A stretch of 52,895 nucleotides of DNA from an uncultured Granulosicoccus sp. (GCA_937991945.1 CALKLO010000122.1:1-52895); one strand, 5' to 3'; positions 33,517 through 43,498 are shown, numbered from the stretch's first letter. Notes: a model not told the origin generated them from the letters alone. Program-made: numbers and translations.

Positions 33517-35208
33517 ATGGCATCTTCCAATAATACAAACGGTGTGTGGAAATCAGGACGTGGTAAAGGCCGCCCGACGCCCAAGGGCCGCCAGATTGAC
33601 GACCAAGCGATTACTGATGTCCGTGCATTGTTGGGTGATAAGGAAAGACGCCGCGACCTGCTCATAGAGCACTTGCACCTTATTCAGGACGAGTATGGGC
33701 ATTTATCAATAGGCCATATGCGCGCGCTGGCAGAAGAGATGCGTTTGTCGCAAGCTGAAGTGTATGAAGTGGCAACCTTTTATGCCCACTTCGATGTTGT
33801 TCTAGAAGACGATGCGCCACCTCCTGCACTCACTATAAGAGTCTGTGATTCACTCGCGTGTGAAATGGCTGGTGCTCAGCAGCTTATGTCGCAGCTCAAA
33901 AAAGGGCTGGATCCTAGCGAGGTGCGGGTACTACGTGCCCCTTGTATGGGGCGGTGCGATACAGCGCCAGTATTGGAGATAGGACACAACCACATTGATA
34001 ACGCTACGCCTGAGCTAGTAAGCCAAGCCATTGCTGCTGGCGATACACATGCGCATGTGCCTAGTTACGAGGGTTATGAGGCATATACCCAATCTGGTGG
34101 CTACAGCGAGCTACTAGCGCTTCGTGATGGCAAGCTTAGCCCAGAGCAAGTACAGGATCGTATCCTGGAGTCGGGCTTGCGCGGTCTAGGTGGTGCAGGT
34201 TTTCCATCGGGCCGTAAATGGTCGTTTGTCCGCGCTGAAGAGGGCCCTCGTTATTTGGCCGTCAACGGTGACGAAGGTGAGCCCGGTACGTTCAAGGATC
34301 GCTACTACCTAGAAAGAACGCCACACCTTTTTCTCGAAGGCATGCTGATAGCGGCTTGGGCGGTTGAGGCAGAAACCTGCTTTATCTATATGCGTGATGA
34401 GTACCCTGCGGTAATGCAAATTTTGCACGATGAAATTGCCTTACTTGAATCCAATGGGGTTGTCGCAAAAGGTTATATCGATCTTAGACGTGGTGCTGGT
34501 GCCTATATCTGTGGTGAAGAGAGCGCCATGATCGAGTCCATAGAAGGCAAGCGTGGCCTCCCACGTCATCGTCCACCGTTTGTTGCGCAGAAAGGTATCT
34601 TTGATCAACCTACTCTAGTGCATAACGTTGAGACGCTTTATTGGATCACCCGTGTTTGCCGCGAAGGGCCAGAGGTATTGAATGCGACTGAGAAAAACGG
34701 TCGTATCGGATTACGCTCTTATTCAATTTCTGGGCGTGTAAAGAACCCGGGTGTGCACTTGCTACCAGCGGGTTCCACTATTACTGATTTAATCGAAGCG
34801 TCAGGTGGCATGCTCGATGGCCATACGTTTAAGGCTTATCAACCCGGCGGTCCGTCAGCGGGTATTTTGCCGGCCTCTATCAATAATGTGCCAATGGACT
34901 TTGACACGCTTCAACCGTTTGGTACGTTCATCGGTTCAGCCGCCATCGTAATTATGTCGGACAAAGACAGTGTCAAAGGCGCTGCGTTGAACATGCTTCG
35001 TTTTTTTGAAGATGAAAGTTGCGGCCAGTGCACTCCCTGTCGTGTGGGTTGTGAAAAGGCTGTGAAGTTGATGGAAAAAGATAAGTGGGACAAACCGCTT
35101 CTGGAAGAGCTGTGCACTGTCATGGTTGATGCATCCATTTGCGGCTTAGGGCAGGCAGCGCCTAATCCTATTCGACTCACTATTCAGCATTTTGCCGACG
35201 AGGTTTAG
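33517..35208 (+). CDS. fdsB: NAD-dependent formate dehydrogenase beta subunit, FdsG-FdsB fusion
   Basis: The 563-residue product fuses a NuoE/FdsG-like 2Fe-2S thioredoxin-fold domain (about 25-175, ligands in CDSLAC and APCMGRC) to a NuoF/FdsB-like FMN/NAD domain (about 190-560: RGLGGAGFPSGRKWSF, NGDEGEPGTFKDRYYLE, GAYICGEES). A 4Fe-4S site ends it (ESCGQCTPCRVGCEK). It passes electrons from the formate-oxidising subunit to NAD. Fused beta subunits of this kind occur in the two-subunit Fdh1 enzyme of Methylobacterium, a tungsten enzyme. ATG 33517 was chosen because AGGAG lies 8 bases upstream. The alpha gene begins 3 bases after the stop. Confidence 0.9.
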   Translation: MASSNNTNGVWKSGRGKGRPTPKGRQIDDQAITDVRALLGDKERRRDLLIEHLHLIQDEYGHLSIGHMRALAEEMRLSQAEVYEVATFYAHFDVVLEDDAPPPALTIRVCDSLACEMAGAQQLMSQLKKGLDPSEVRVLRAPCMGRCDTAPVLEIGHNHIDNATPELVSQAIAAGDTHAHVPSYEGYEAYTQSGGYSELLALRDGKLSPEQVQDRILESGLRGLGGAGFPSGRKWSFVRAEEGPRYLAVNGDEGEPGTFKDRYYLERTPHLFLEGMLIAAWAVEAETCFIYMRDEYPAVMQILHDEIALLESNGVVAKGYIDLRRGAGAYICGEESAMIESIEGKRGLPRHRPPFVAQKGIFDQPTLVHNVETLYWITRVCREGPEVLNATEKNGRIGLRSYSISGRVKNPGVHLLPAGSTITDLIEASGGMLDGHTFKAYQPGGPSAGILPASINNVPMDFDTLQPFGTFIGSAAIVIMSDKDSVKGAALNMLRFFEDESCGQCTPCRVGCEKAVKLMEKDKWDKPLLEELCTVMVDASICGLGQAAPNPIRLTIQHFADEV

Positions 35209-35211
35209 CAC

Positions 35212-37986
35212 ATGAGCGATACAGTCACATTTACCCTCGACGGCCAAGAAGTTACGGCAAAAATTGACGAATCATTGTGGGAAATTGCTAAGCGGCAAGG
35301 CTCCTTGATTCCTCATCTATGCCATAAGGATTCAGCAGGCTACCGCTCTGATGGGAATTGCCGGGCATGCATGGTTGAGATAGAAGGTGAGCGAACGCTT
35401 GCGGCATCGTGTATTCGCACACCCAGTGAAGGCATGGTAGTTAATACACAAAACGATCGATCGGTTGCCGCACGCAAAATGGTTGTCGAGCTGTTGCTTG
35501 CTGATCAACCGGAACAAAAAATTGCACACGATCAATCCTCGCATTTTTGGGATATGGCCAACATGCAGGACATCTCGGTTAGTCGTTTTCCTGCTAAGGA
35601 ACAACAACGGGTGCCATTGCTCGATGCGTCCCACTTGGCAATGAGTGTCAACTTGGATGCTTGCATCCATTGCAACTTGTGCGTCAGAGCGTGCCGTGAA
35701 GTCCAGGTGAACGATGTTATTGGCATGTCAGGTCGTGGTGGTGAATCCAAAATCACGTTTGATTTTGATGACCCTATGGGTGCGTCAACGTGTGTAGCGT
35801 GTGGTGAGTGTGTGCAGGCTTGCCCAACGGGTGCCTTGATGCCTGCTACCGTTTTGAACGAAGAACTGGTAGGGGATAGCAAAGACTTCGATCGAGAAGT
35901 GGAGAGTGTCTGTCCTTATTGTGGCGTTGGTTGTCAGCTGTCCTTCAAAGTGAAGGAAGAAAAAATTCTGTGGGTAGATGGTATTGGCGGCCCAGCCAAT
36001 GAGAATCGCCTGTGCGTTAAAGGTCGCTTTGGTTTCGACTATATTGCCCATCCACACCGCTTAACTAAACCGCTGATTCGTCGTGACGATGCGCCGGCAA
36101 AAGGGTTGAACGTTGATCCCGCTAACCCGCTAACGCATTTTCGTGAAGCCACATGGGATGAAGCACTTGATGCAGCAGCCAATGGTATGTCACGACTGCG
36201 AGATGATACCGGTGAGCGCGTCGCAGGCTTTGGTTCTGCCAAGTGCTCTAATGAAGAGGCGTATCTATTTCAAAAGTTAATTAGACAAGGTTTTGGGCAT
36301 AACAATGTCGATCACTGTACACGCTTATGCCATGCATCTTCGGTTGCGGCTTTGCTCGAAAATGTAGGCTCTGGTGCAGTCACAGCCACATTTAACGAGA
36401 TTGAAAATGCAGACGTCGCTATCGTTATTGGTGCTAACCCTACCGAGAACCATCCGGTAGCGGCAACGTACTTTAAGCAATTCACAAAACGTGGTGGCAA
36501 GCTCATTGTTATGGATCCGCGTGGACAAGGCTTAAAGCGTCATGCCTCGCACATGTTGCAATTTCGTCCAGGCACCGATGTGGCCATGCTCAATGCCATT
36601 ATGAATGTCATTGTTGAAGAGGGGCTATACAACGAGGAGTACATTGCCACGTACACCGAAAACTGGCCAGCGATGAAAGAGCATTTGGCAGGCTTTCCTG
36701 TCGCAAAAATGTCTGAGCTGTGTGGTATTGAAGAGTCGGTATTGCGGGATGTAGCCAGAACGTTTGCGAAAGCTAAAGCTGCCATGATTTTCTGGGGCAT
36801 GGGTATCTCGCAGCATATTCACGGTACGGATAATTCACGTTGCTTGATATCGTTAGCGTTAATGACAGGGCAAGTAGGGCGCCCAGGGTCGGGCTTGCAT
36901 CCTTTACGTGGTCAGAACAATGTGCAGGGTGCATCTGATGCTGGGTTGGTGCCGATGTTTTTGCCGGACTATCAATCAGTCACCGACGAAGGTGTACGCA
37001 CAGCGTTTAACGAAATTTGGGGCTCTAACAATATCGCTAGCCAGAAAGGCTTAACGGTTGTTGAAATAATGGATGCGGTTCATGCCGGTGATATTCGCGG
37101 TATGTATGTGCTGGGTGAAAACCCTGCTATGTCCGACCCTGATGTTGATCACGCGCGTGATGCTCTAGCCAAGCTTGAGCATTTGGTTGTGCAAGATATC
37201 TTCTTAACCGAAACCGCTAACTTTGCTGATGTCATTTTGCCATCCTCTGCTTGGGCTGAAAAAACAGGTACGGTCACAAACACTAATCGACAGGTGCAAA
37301 TGGGACGACCTGCTGTATCACCTCCAGGTGATGCACAAGAAGATTGGTGGATCACCGTTGAATTAGCGAAACGATTAGGTCTTGGGTGGACCTATACGCA
37401 TCCTAAGCAAGTGTTTGCTGAAATGAAGTTGTCTATGAACTCGTTCAACAACATTACGTGGGAGCGTTTGGAGACCACGGCCGTCACGTACCCATCGTTG
37501 TCTCCAGAAGATCCAGGCCAGCCGATTGTGTTTGGTGATGGTTTCCCAAGAGAGGGTGGTCGTGCTCGGTTTACACCGGCTCAAGTGACACCTCCTGCAG
37601 AAGTGCCCGATGCTGAGTACCCCATGATTCTCACAACGGGTCGTCAGCTAGAGCATTGGCATACGGGTTCGATGACACGCCGAGCTGCTGTGCTGGATTG
37701 GGCAGAGCCTGAAGCAAATGCATCGCTGCATCCAAAGACACTACGTCGCTTAGGTATTGTTCCTGGTGAAATGATGACAGTGCAAACGCGTAGAGGCTCT
37801 ATTAGTATCATGGCAAGAGCCGATAGAGCGGTGGCAGAAGATATGATATTTGTGCCATTCGCTTATGTAGAAGCTGCGGCAAATACGCTGACTAATCCGG
37901 TGTTAGATCCTTACGGGAAGATTCCGGAATTTAAGTTTGCAGCTTGTCGCGTATCCAAAACCGATACGGAATCAGTAGCGTCGTAA
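35212..37986 (+). CDS. fdsA: Formate dehydrogenase alpha subunit (FdsA/Fdh1A type)
   Basis: The 924-residue product oxidises formate at a molybdenum or tungsten bis-pterin site. In order: a 2Fe-2S domain (about 5-70), two 4Fe-4S sites of ferredoxin type (CIHCNLCVRAC and CVACGECVQAC, about 150-210), the 4Fe-4S site of the catalytic core (CPYCGVGC, about 235), and the MopB core. The metal ligand is Cys373 followed by His374 (CTRLCH), so it is a Cys rather than a Sec enzyme. The NuoG-type His-Cys3 cluster site between the first two regions has no cysteines. It forms an operon with the fusion subunit; fdhD and fdsD are not next to it. Confidence 0.92.
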   Translation: MSDTVTFTLDGQEVTAKIDESLWEIAKRQGSLIPHLCHKDSAGYRSDGNCRACMVEIEGERTLAASCIRTPSEGMVVNTQNDRSVAARKMVVELLLADQPEQKIAHDQSSHFWDMANMQDISVSRFPAKEQQRVPLLDASHLAMSVNLDACIHCNLCVRACREVQVNDVIGMSGRGGESKITFDFDDPMGASTCVACGECVQACPTGALMPATVLNEELVGDSKDFDREVESVCPYCGVGCQLSFKVKEEKILWVDGIGGPANENRLCVKGRFGFDYIAHPHRLTKPLIRRDDAPAKGLNVDPANPLTHFREATWDEALDAAANGMSRLRDDTGERVAGFGSAKCSNEEAYLFQKLIRQGFGHNNVDHCTRLCHASSVAALLENVGSGAVTATFNEIENADVAIVIGANPTENHPVAATYFKQFTKRGGKLIVMDPRGQGLKRHASHMLQFRPGTDVAMLNAIMNVIVEEGLYNEEYIATYTENWPAMKEHLAGFPVAKMSELCGIEESVLRDVARTFAKAKAAMIFWGMGISQHIHGTDNSRCLISLALMTGQVGRPGSGLHPLRGQNNVQGASDAGLVPMFLPDYQSVTDEGVRTAFNEIWGSNNIASQKGLTVVEIMDAVHAGDIRGMYVLGENPAMSDPDVDHARDALAKLEHLVVQDIFLTETANFADVILPSSAWAEKTGTVTNTNRQVQMGRPAVSPPGDAQEDWWITVELAKRLGLGWTYTHPKQVFAEMKLSMNSFNNITWERLETTAVTYPSLSPEDPGQPIVFGDGFPREGGRARFTPAQVTPPAEVPDAEYPMILTTGRQLEHWHTGSMTRRAAVLDWAEPEANASLHPKTLRRLGIVPGEMMTVQTRRGSISIMARADRAVAEDMIFVPFAYVEAAANTLTNPVLDPYGKIPEFKFAACRVSKTDTESVAS

Positions 37987-38032
37987 CGCTTAGTACTGAG
38001 TGCGAATAGAGATGTTTTCTGATCGCAAAACG

Positions 38033-38075
38033 AAAAACAGGTAGTGGGTGTGTAAGCACCGCACTACCTGTTTCG
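38033..38075. terminator. Bidirectional terminator between fdsA and sucD
   Basis: A long hairpin: AAACAGGTAGTG 38035-38046 pairs perfectly with CACTACCTGTTT 38062-38073, with an extra GGTG/CACC helix inside the loop. A-rich sequence on the left and T-rich on the right suit both strands. It separates the convergent genes ending at 37986 and 38113. Confidence 0.85.
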
Positions 38076-38112
38076 TATTCGAACCTACGTTAGGTTCTAT
38101 GGCATGACTGTC

Positions 38113-39024
38113 TTAGCCAATGGCTGTAAGCAGTGTCTCACCCAGTTTTGCAGGAGAAGGGGACACAACAATACCAGCAGCTTCCATCGCTTTGATTTTG
38201 TCATCAGCGCCACCTTTACCACCAGAGATTACCGCGCCAGCATGACCCATGGTTCGGCCTGGAGGTGCTGTACGACCTGCGATAAAGCCGGCAACGGGCT
38301 TCTTACGGCCTTGCTTGGCTTGCTCGATTAACCATTCAGCGGCTTCTTCTTCTGCTGAACCGCCAATCTCACCGATCATGATGATGGACTTAGTTTCGTC
38401 GTCATCCAAGAACAGATCAAGCACGTCGATAAACTCAGTACCTTTAACCGGATCGCCACCAATACCCACAGCGGTTGTCTGACCTAAGCCTGCTTGTGTG
38501 GTTTGGAAAACCGCTTCGTATGTCAACGTACCTGAGCGTGAAACAACGCCGACTGTACCGTCTTTGAAAATGCTGCCAGGCATGATGCCGATCTTGCACG
38601 CGTTAGGCGTCAGGATACCTGGGCAGTTAGGGCCGACAAGACGAGAGTTTGAGTCAAGCAGACGAGCCTTAACTTCAACCATGTCACGAACTGGCACACC
38701 TTCAGTAATGCAGATGATCAATGGCATTTCGGCGTCGATAGCCTCGATGATCGCCCCAGCAGCACCAGCAGGTGGCACATAGACAACCGATGCGTCAGCA
38801 CCTGTTGCTTCAATGCCTTCTTTTACTGTGGCAAAGATAGGAAGGTCGGTGCCTGTTGCATCGCCGGTGCTGGCGGTCCAAGTGCTGCCACCTTTCTTTG
38901 GGTGAATACCGCCGACCATTTTGGTGCCGTGGTAGGCCAGTGCTTGTTCAGTATGGAACGTACCGGTTTTTCCAGTAAGGCCCTGAACGAGAATTTTTGT
39001 ATCTTGGTTAATCAGTATTGACAT
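38113..39024 (-). CDS. sucD: Succinyl-CoA synthetase alpha subunit
   Basis: The 303-residue product carries the CoA-binding Rossmann region (about 5-125: [27 protein letters not shown]) and the phosphorylated active-site His in [15 protein letters not shown] (about residue 260). With SucC it interconverts succinyl-CoA, NDP and phosphate with succinate, CoA and NTP in the TCA cycle. Length matches family members. It starts 6 bases after the sucC stop, in the same operon. Malate-CoA ligase is a close relative, but the sequence reads as standard SucD. Confidence 0.95.
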   Translation of the reverse strand: MSILINQDTKILVQGLTGKTGTFHTEQALAYHGTKMVGGIHPKKGGSTWTASTGDATGTDLPIFATVKEGIEATGADASVVYVPPAGAAGAIIEAIDAEMPLIICITEGVPVRDMVEVKARLLDSNSRLVGPNCPGILTPNACKIGIMPGSIFKDGTVGVVSRSGTLTYEAVFQTTQAGLGQTTAVGIGGDPVKGTEFIDVLDLFLDDDETKSIIMIGEIGGSAEEEAAEWLIEQAKQGRKKPVAGFIAGRTAPPGRTMGHAGAVISGGKGGADDKIKAMEAAGIVVSPSPAKLGETLLTAIG

Positions 39025-39030
39025 GATTGC

Positions 39031-40224
39031 TTATCCTTTTACCGCCTTAACCACTTTCTGAGCGGCATCGTCCAAATCATCGGCTGCAATAACATTCAGC
39101 CCGCTTGAATTAATGATGTCTTTACCTTCTTGCACCTTGGTGCCTTCAAGTCGAACCACCAATGGAACCTGTAAGCCAACTTCCTTAACCGCTGTTACAA
39201 CGCCTTCAGCGATAACATCACAGCGCATAATGCCACCAAAGATATTCACTAAAATGCCTTTAACGTTAGGATCAGAGGTAATGATCTTGAAAGCCGCTGT
39301 GACTTTTTCTGTTGTCGCGCCGCCCCCTACGTCCAAAAAGTTGGCAGGGGAAGCACCGTACAGCTTGATGATGTCCATGGTAGCCATGGCTAGTCCAGCA
39401 CCGTTCACCATGCAGCCAATGTCGCCATCGAGTGCGATGTAAGCTAAATCGTATTTAGACGCTTCAATCTCTTTTGCGTCTTCTTCTGTTTCATCGCGTA
39501 GTTCTGCAATGTCAGGGTGACGGAACAGTGCGTTACCGTCGAAGGACACTTTGGCATCCAATACTTTCAAGTGACCGTCTTTGAGAGTAACCAGTGGGTT
39601 GATCTCCAACAGGCTCATATCAGTTTCAACGAACGCGTTGTATAGAAGAGGGAACAATGTTTTGCCATCTTCTGCAGCTGCACCCGTTAACTCAAATGCT
39701 GCGTTGAGTTTTTCAACATCAGCGTCAGAGATTCCAGCTAGTGGGTCAATCGCGATGGTGTGAATTTTTTCTGGTGTGTCGTGTGCAACTGTCTCGATGT
39801 CCATGCCGCCTTCTGTTGAGGCAACAAAAGAGACTTTACTGTTTTCACGGTCAACCAAAATCGAGAGATACAGTTCTTGGTCAATGTCAGCACCATCTTC
39901 GATGTACAGACGATTGACCTGCTTTCCAGCAGGACCTGTTTGGGCTGTGACTAAGGTTTTGCCAAACATCTCTTGAGCATTGGCAATAGCTTCTTCTGCA
40001 GAGAAGCAAACTCGAACGCCACCTTTGGCATCAGCGCTTAACTCTGTGAAGGTACCTTTTCCGCGGCCGCCGGCGTGGATCTGACTTTTTACGACGTAGA
40101 CGGGGCCGGGTAGGGAGGAGACTCCAGATTCGATGTCGTCTGCTGACAGAATCGGGGCTCCATCTGAGACAGGGGCGCCGAATTTTTTCAGCAGCGCCTT
40201 AGCCTGGTATTCATGGATATTCAT
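39031..40224 (-). CDS. sucC: Succinyl-CoA synthetase beta subunit
   Basis: The 397-residue product begins [19 protein letters not shown] and has an ATP-grasp domain (about 1-240; [12 protein letters not shown] near 46-57, LEINPLVTL near 205) and a CoA-ligase domain (about 250-390; [19 protein letters not shown]). It forms the nucleotide-binding half of succinyl-CoA synthetase, upstream of sucD in a two-gene operon. Most family members have about 388 residues; the small difference is not alarming. The ATG has GAGAAGAAG just upstream. Confidence 0.95.
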   Translation of the reverse strand: MNIHEYQAKALLKKFGAPVSDGAPILSADDIESGVSSLPGPVYVVKSQIHAGGRGKGTFTELSADAKGGVRVCFSAEEAIANAQEMFGKTLVTAQTGPAGKQVNRLYIEDGADIDQELYLSILVDRENSKVSFVASTEGGMDIETVAHDTPEKIHTIAIDPLAGISDADVEKLNAAFELTGAAAEDGKTLFPLLYNAFVETDMSLLEINPLVTLKDGHLKVLDAKVSFDGNALFRHPDIAELRDETEEDAKEIEASKYDLAYIALDGDIGCMVNGAGLAMATMDIIKLYGASPANFLDVGGGATTEKVTAAFKIITSDPNVKGILVNIFGGIMRCDVIAEGVVTAVKEVGLQVPLVVRLEGTKVQEGKDIINSSGLNVIAADDLDDAAQKVVKAVKG

Positions 40225-40648
40225 AGAAGCTTCTTCTCAATGGATGGGTCAGTGAATAACGCTATCGATCGCCTTACACTAAATAAGTTCTGACAAGGCA
40301 GGGATCTCGGTGGCATATGATAGCCGGAATCTTGCGCGCCTTCTGACCTAAACCGTACAAGCAGTTGTGTAGTCGCAGAATTTCTGCTGATACTAAGCCT
40401 GCGAGTGCGAAGGCTTTGGGCATCACTGAGTTGTAGGTTTGGGTAGACACACTAAGGGCATAGCAAGAAAAGTGCAATTTTCCCCGATCCCACTCAGTGC
40501 TCAAGCTGTCGTTGCTCTAATTGTAGAGTCGGTAGCGACAAAATTACTTAATACATTGTATTTAAATAACTTTATTGTGTATTCATTGACACTCTAACGA
40601 GTGTGAAATCCAATTTTGAAACACGTTACTCTGTGTAACCGCCCCCGT
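40225..40648. other. Intergenic region upstream of sucC
   Basis: 424 bases without a convincing gene; a 76-codon open frame at 40274-40504 (minus) has no protein-like character. It should hold the sucCD promoter on the minus strand. Small inverted repeats (ACACTC/GAGTGT near 40590, GTTAC/GTAAC near 40626) are visible, and the part near 40550-40620 is AT-rich. Confidence 0.55.
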
Positions 40649-41413
40649 TCAGAGTGAGAGAGGGTGCGTAACTTGGCTTGTGTCTTGGGCAATCAACACG
40701 CTTGATTCGTTGAGACTCTGCCAATTTTGAGCATCGTTGTGCAAAGGCTCTGAGGCAACAAATAACCCTCCATCGGTGTGTCGTTTTGTATAAAGCGATG
40801 GGCTACGCTGGTCCGATGAGTACCTAATGGCCATTAACCGTTCGCCATCGCTAAGAACTGCAGCGACACGAGTAGGGGCAGAGCTTCTCTTTTCCAACGA
40901 TTTGAATAGTGTCAGCACACCCGATATAGCGGTTAACGCGTCGTCTTCTAATCCGTAGTCCAGCAGCAACAAGAAGAACAATTCAGAGTCAGTATTGCCA
41001 ACCCTTTGAGCATAACGCTGGTCAGATAAATGGGTTTCAAGCAATCTTCGATGGTGAGCAAAATCTGCTACCTGGCCGTTGTGCATGAAACTCCAACGCT
41101 TCGAGGTAAATGGATGGCAGTTGCTTCGAGATACTTGCCCGAATGTAGAGGCTCTTACATGGGCTAAAAAAAGTTTGGAGCGAATCATGGAAGACAAACT
41201 GAGTAAGTTCCCATCGGTCCATGCGGGCAGTATGTCTCTGTAAAGTCCTAAATCGCCATCGTCTGAATACCACGCAAAACCAAACCCGTCGCCGTTTACA
41301 GCCAGCTTTGCCTCTGTCGCAGCTTGGCTTTGCTCGATTAATGAATGCTCGGGTGTGACGATGATGTCTTCCAGAGCTATGTGGGGACCCATCCATGCTG
41401 CGAGTCGACACAT
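40649..41413 (-). CDS. Class II glutamine amidotransferase (YafJ/EgtC-like)
   Basis: The 254-residue product starts MCRLAAWMG, where Cys2 becomes the N-terminal nucleophile after methionine removal, as in Ntn-type glutaminases. Other amidotransferase features are NGDGFGFAWY near 42-51, FLAHVRAST near 82-90, CHPFT near 99 and HNGQVADF near 110-117. YafJ-like proteins have no firmly established substrate, and the EgtC branch hydrolyses gamma-glutamyl intermediates in ergothioneine synthesis. No egtB/egtD genes are in the window. The DUF6356-like gene lies directly upstream in the same direction, one base away. Confidence 0.82.
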   Translation of the reverse strand: MCRLAAWMGPHIALEDIIVTPEHSLIEQSQAATEAKLAVNGDGFGFAWYSDDGDLGLYRDILPAWTDGNLLSLSSMIRSKLFLAHVRASTFGQVSRSNCHPFTSKRWSFMHNGQVADFAHHRRLLETHLSDQRYAQRVGNTDSELFFLLLLDYGLEDDALTAISGVLTLFKSLEKRSSAPTRVAAVLSDGERLMAIRYSSDQRSPSLYTKRHTDGGLFVASEPLHNDAQNWQSLNESSVLIAQDTSQVTHPLSL

Positions 41414-41414
41414 A

Positions 41415-41672
41415 CTATTCGTTGTGAGCAGGGGAACGAGATTGGAGTTCTTCGTGCAATGCGGCTATTCGCAAGCGGGCCGTACTCTGACAAAGGCTGG
41501 GGATAATGGCGTGGACGACCGCGGCAGCTGCAATCGAGCTCAAGATGACTGCGAATCGCATGGCATTAAAAAAGTGTTCAAAATAGCCCTCACCAATCGA
41601 TGAGGGGTGATCGACAAACGGGGCCCGCAGGCGTTTTAGGCTGGTTTTAGCAAAGGGTGTGCGTGTTGACAT
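41415..41672 (-). CDS. DUF6356-like small membrane protein
   Basis: The 85-residue product contains VDHPSSIGEGYFEHFFNAMR followed by one hydrophobic helix (about 38-60, FAVILSSIAAAAVVHAIIP). This pattern resembles the DUF6356 family of small proteins with no known function. It is the first gene of a two-gene minus-strand unit with the amidotransferase, separated by one base. The Lrp-type regulator is divergent from it. Confidence 0.6.
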   Translation of the reverse strand: MSTRTPFAKTSLKRLRAPFVDHPSSIGEGYFEHFFNAMRFAVILSSIAAAAVVHAIIPSLCQSTARLRIAALHEELQSRSPAHNE

Positions 41673-41755
41673 AACTTTCGCTTATTAATAAGTGTGGGGA
41701 AATATTGTCATATTTGGCGTGTAATAAATTACCAAAATGCACAGCCATTGGCTTG

Positions 41756-41780
41756 ATAATTGGGATATATTCCCAATTAT
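41756..41780. promoter_or_regulatory. 25-bp palindrome overlapping the Lrp-type gene start
   Basis: ATAATTGGGA 41756-41765 and TCCCAATTAT 41771-41780 are a perfect 10-bp inverted repeat around TATAT. The right arm ends inside the ATG at 41779. The central TATATT (41766-41771) could be a -10 box, giving a start at or next to the ATG. It is a strong candidate for autoregulation by the encoded regulator. Confidence 0.65.
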
Positions 41781-42252
41781 GGCGAACATACTAGATAAGA
41801 AAAACATCGAATTGCTGAATTTGCTGCAAAAGGATGCCAGTTTGGCTATTGAGCCTTTGGCAGAAGCGGTGTCTTTGTCCCGCAACGCGTGTTGGCGACG
41901 AATCAAAGCGCTTGAAGAAGCTGGGCTTATAACGGGTCGCGTGGCTTTGGTTAACCCAGAGCTGGTTGGCTTGCCTTTGGTGGCCCTAGTCATTGTGAAA
42001 ACCAATCAGCATGAAGCCAATTGGTTGGAGCAGTTTCGAGCCGCTGTGCTGGCGATGCCAGAAATTGTTGCAGCGTGGCGAATGAGCGGGGACTTAGACT
42101 ACATGCTGCGAGTGCGCCTATCCTCAGTAGCGGGTTACGATGTGTTCTATCAGCGGTTGATTTCGCAAGTCCCGATGAGAGACGTATCGGCAAGCTTTGT
42201 ACTAGAAGAAATCAAAGAGACGACGGTGGTGCCTGTCGGTTTAGGATTGTAA
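41779..42252 (+). CDS. Lrp/AsnC-family regulator
   Basis: The 157-residue product has an N-terminal AsnC-type helix-turn-helix (about 5-60: ILDKKNIELLNLLQKDA, LSRNACWRRIKALEEAGLI) and a C-terminal ligand-binding RAM domain (about 65-150: VALVIVKTNQ, MSGDLDYMLRVRL). Family proteins control amino-acid metabolism and bind palindromes. ATG 41779 matches the family's usual start; an ATG 42 bases upstream would add 14 unrelated residues. Neither has a ribosome-binding site, and the palindrome covers the start. Divergent genes at 41415-41672 and 40649-41413 are candidate targets. Confidence 0.85.
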   Translation: MANILDKKNIELLNLLQKDASLAIEPLAEAVSLSRNACWRRIKALEEAGLITGRVALVNPELVGLPLVALVIVKTNQHEANWLEQFRAAVLAMPEIVAAWRMSGDLDYMLRVRLSSVAGYDVFYQRLISQVPMRDVSASFVLEEIKETTVVPVGLGL

Positions 42253-42306
42253 AGTTGACTCGTTGGTTAGTTGGTTAGCAATGCTCATTAGAAAAATAAT
42301 ACAACC

Positions 42307-43467
42307 CTAGGTGTTTAGATCAACGGTCAGTGCTAATGGTCCGCGAAAGGCCCAGCCTCCTAGCTCAACGTTGCCTTGTATTTGCATGTCAGGGAATTGT
42401 TCAAACAGCATGGGCAGTGCGACATCGGCTATGAGCGTGCGTGAGGCCGCAGCACCCGCGCAAAAATGGGGTCCTGCACCAAAGCTTATTGCTTTGGCGG
42501 TATTGCGTTGTATGTCGAATTCATTGGGTCTTGTGAAAATAGACTCGTCTCTATTGGCACTGCCAAACATGAGAAACACTCGCTCGTTAGCGTTGAATTG
42601 TATGTCGTTGTAGACAAACGATTGAGTGATTTGTCTTGGCGACATGCCAATAGGTGAATTCCACCGAGCAAATTCTTCAAAGGCTTGCAGCCAAGTTGCC
42701 TCACCTTTATTTATAAGTGAAAGTTGTTCGGGATGTGTAAGCAAAGCCCACGTAGTTCCTGCAATGGCATCGCGTGGTTCGTTTTGACCACCGCTAATGG
42801 CAAGCTTTACATTGGCTCTAAGACTGTCGAGTGTTTGATCGGTTTGGCTCAAAACACGGATTAAAGAAAAGTCTGGATTTTCAGCTGTAATATTGAGTGC
42901 GGCGTCTATCGAGTCATCGATTAGTTGAGTGGCCTGTTTACATCGAGTTTCAATGTGCGGGTCGCCTGAGTAGTTGGCAATACCGTCTATCATGGCTTGT
43001 GATACTTCATCCATAGCCTGCGGTGTCATGTTGGTTAAGCCGGTTATGTGCCTAAGGGCATTACCTGACACTGGCATAGCAAAGTCTTTCACAATATCTA
43101 TTGAGGTTTGGCTTGCAAGCTGTGTGAGAAGCTTTCGTGTATCGGCTTCAAATTTTGTTTTCCACGTGTTTTTAACGGTGCGTGGAGAGACGGATGGAAG
43201 TATGTCCCTGCGCTCTTTAAGATGGGCGGCACCATCTTTTCGCATCATGTTTTGACCCATGAGCTGCGTCATTAATCCCTCTGGTTGGTCAGAGGAGAAA
43301 ATAGCGACATTTTTCTCGCAGACAAAAATATCGTCTCTACGAGTTATAAGCGTGGCGTTGAATTCAGGCACGAAACAGATAGGAGCGTTTTTGCGCATTT
43401 GCGCTAGAACGGGGTAGGGGTCTTTCCAGAATGACGCTACGTCTACAGAGAATTCGGGGGCATTCAA
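42307..43467 (-). CDS. Cytochrome P450
   Basis: The 386-residue product has the heme-binding loop FGAGPHFCAGAAASR near 330-345 (Cys proximal ligand), an ExxR-like region (EEFARWNSP near 265) and an I-helix with SGGQNEPRDAIAG near 225-237. In that helix the usual acid-alcohol pair (D/E-T) is replaced by Asn-Glu; related Asn substitutions are known in P450cin. It is a soluble class with no membrane anchor, probably fed by ferredoxin partners not found here. It follows the ArsR-type regulator gene by 31 bases, so that regulator probably controls it. Substrate unknown. Confidence 0.88.
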   Translation of the reverse strand: MNAPEFSVDVASFWKDPYPVLAQMRKNAPICFVPEFNATLITRRDDIFVCEKNVAIFSSDQPEGLMTQLMGQNMMRKDGAAHLKERRDILPSVSPRTVKNTWKTKFEADTRKLLTQLASQTSIDIVKDFAMPVSGNALRHITGLTNMTPQAMDEVSQAMIDGIANYSGDPHIETRCKQATQLIDDSIDAALNITAENPDFSLIRVLSQTDQTLDSLRANVKLAISGGQNEPRDAIAGTTWALLTHPEQLSLINKGEATWLQAFEEFARWNSPIGMSPRQITQSFVYNDIQFNANERVFLMFGSANRDESIFTRPNEFDIQRNTAKAISFGAGPHFCAGAAASRTLIADVALPMLFEQFPDMQIQGNVELGGWAFRGPLALTVDLNT

Positions 43468-43498
43468 AGTAAGATCTCCTGTTCGTTACTTTCTACCA

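Noticed and set aside
40274-40504. A 76-codon open frame upstream of sucC
   Set aside because: No protein-like features and it occupies the expected sucCD promoter region.
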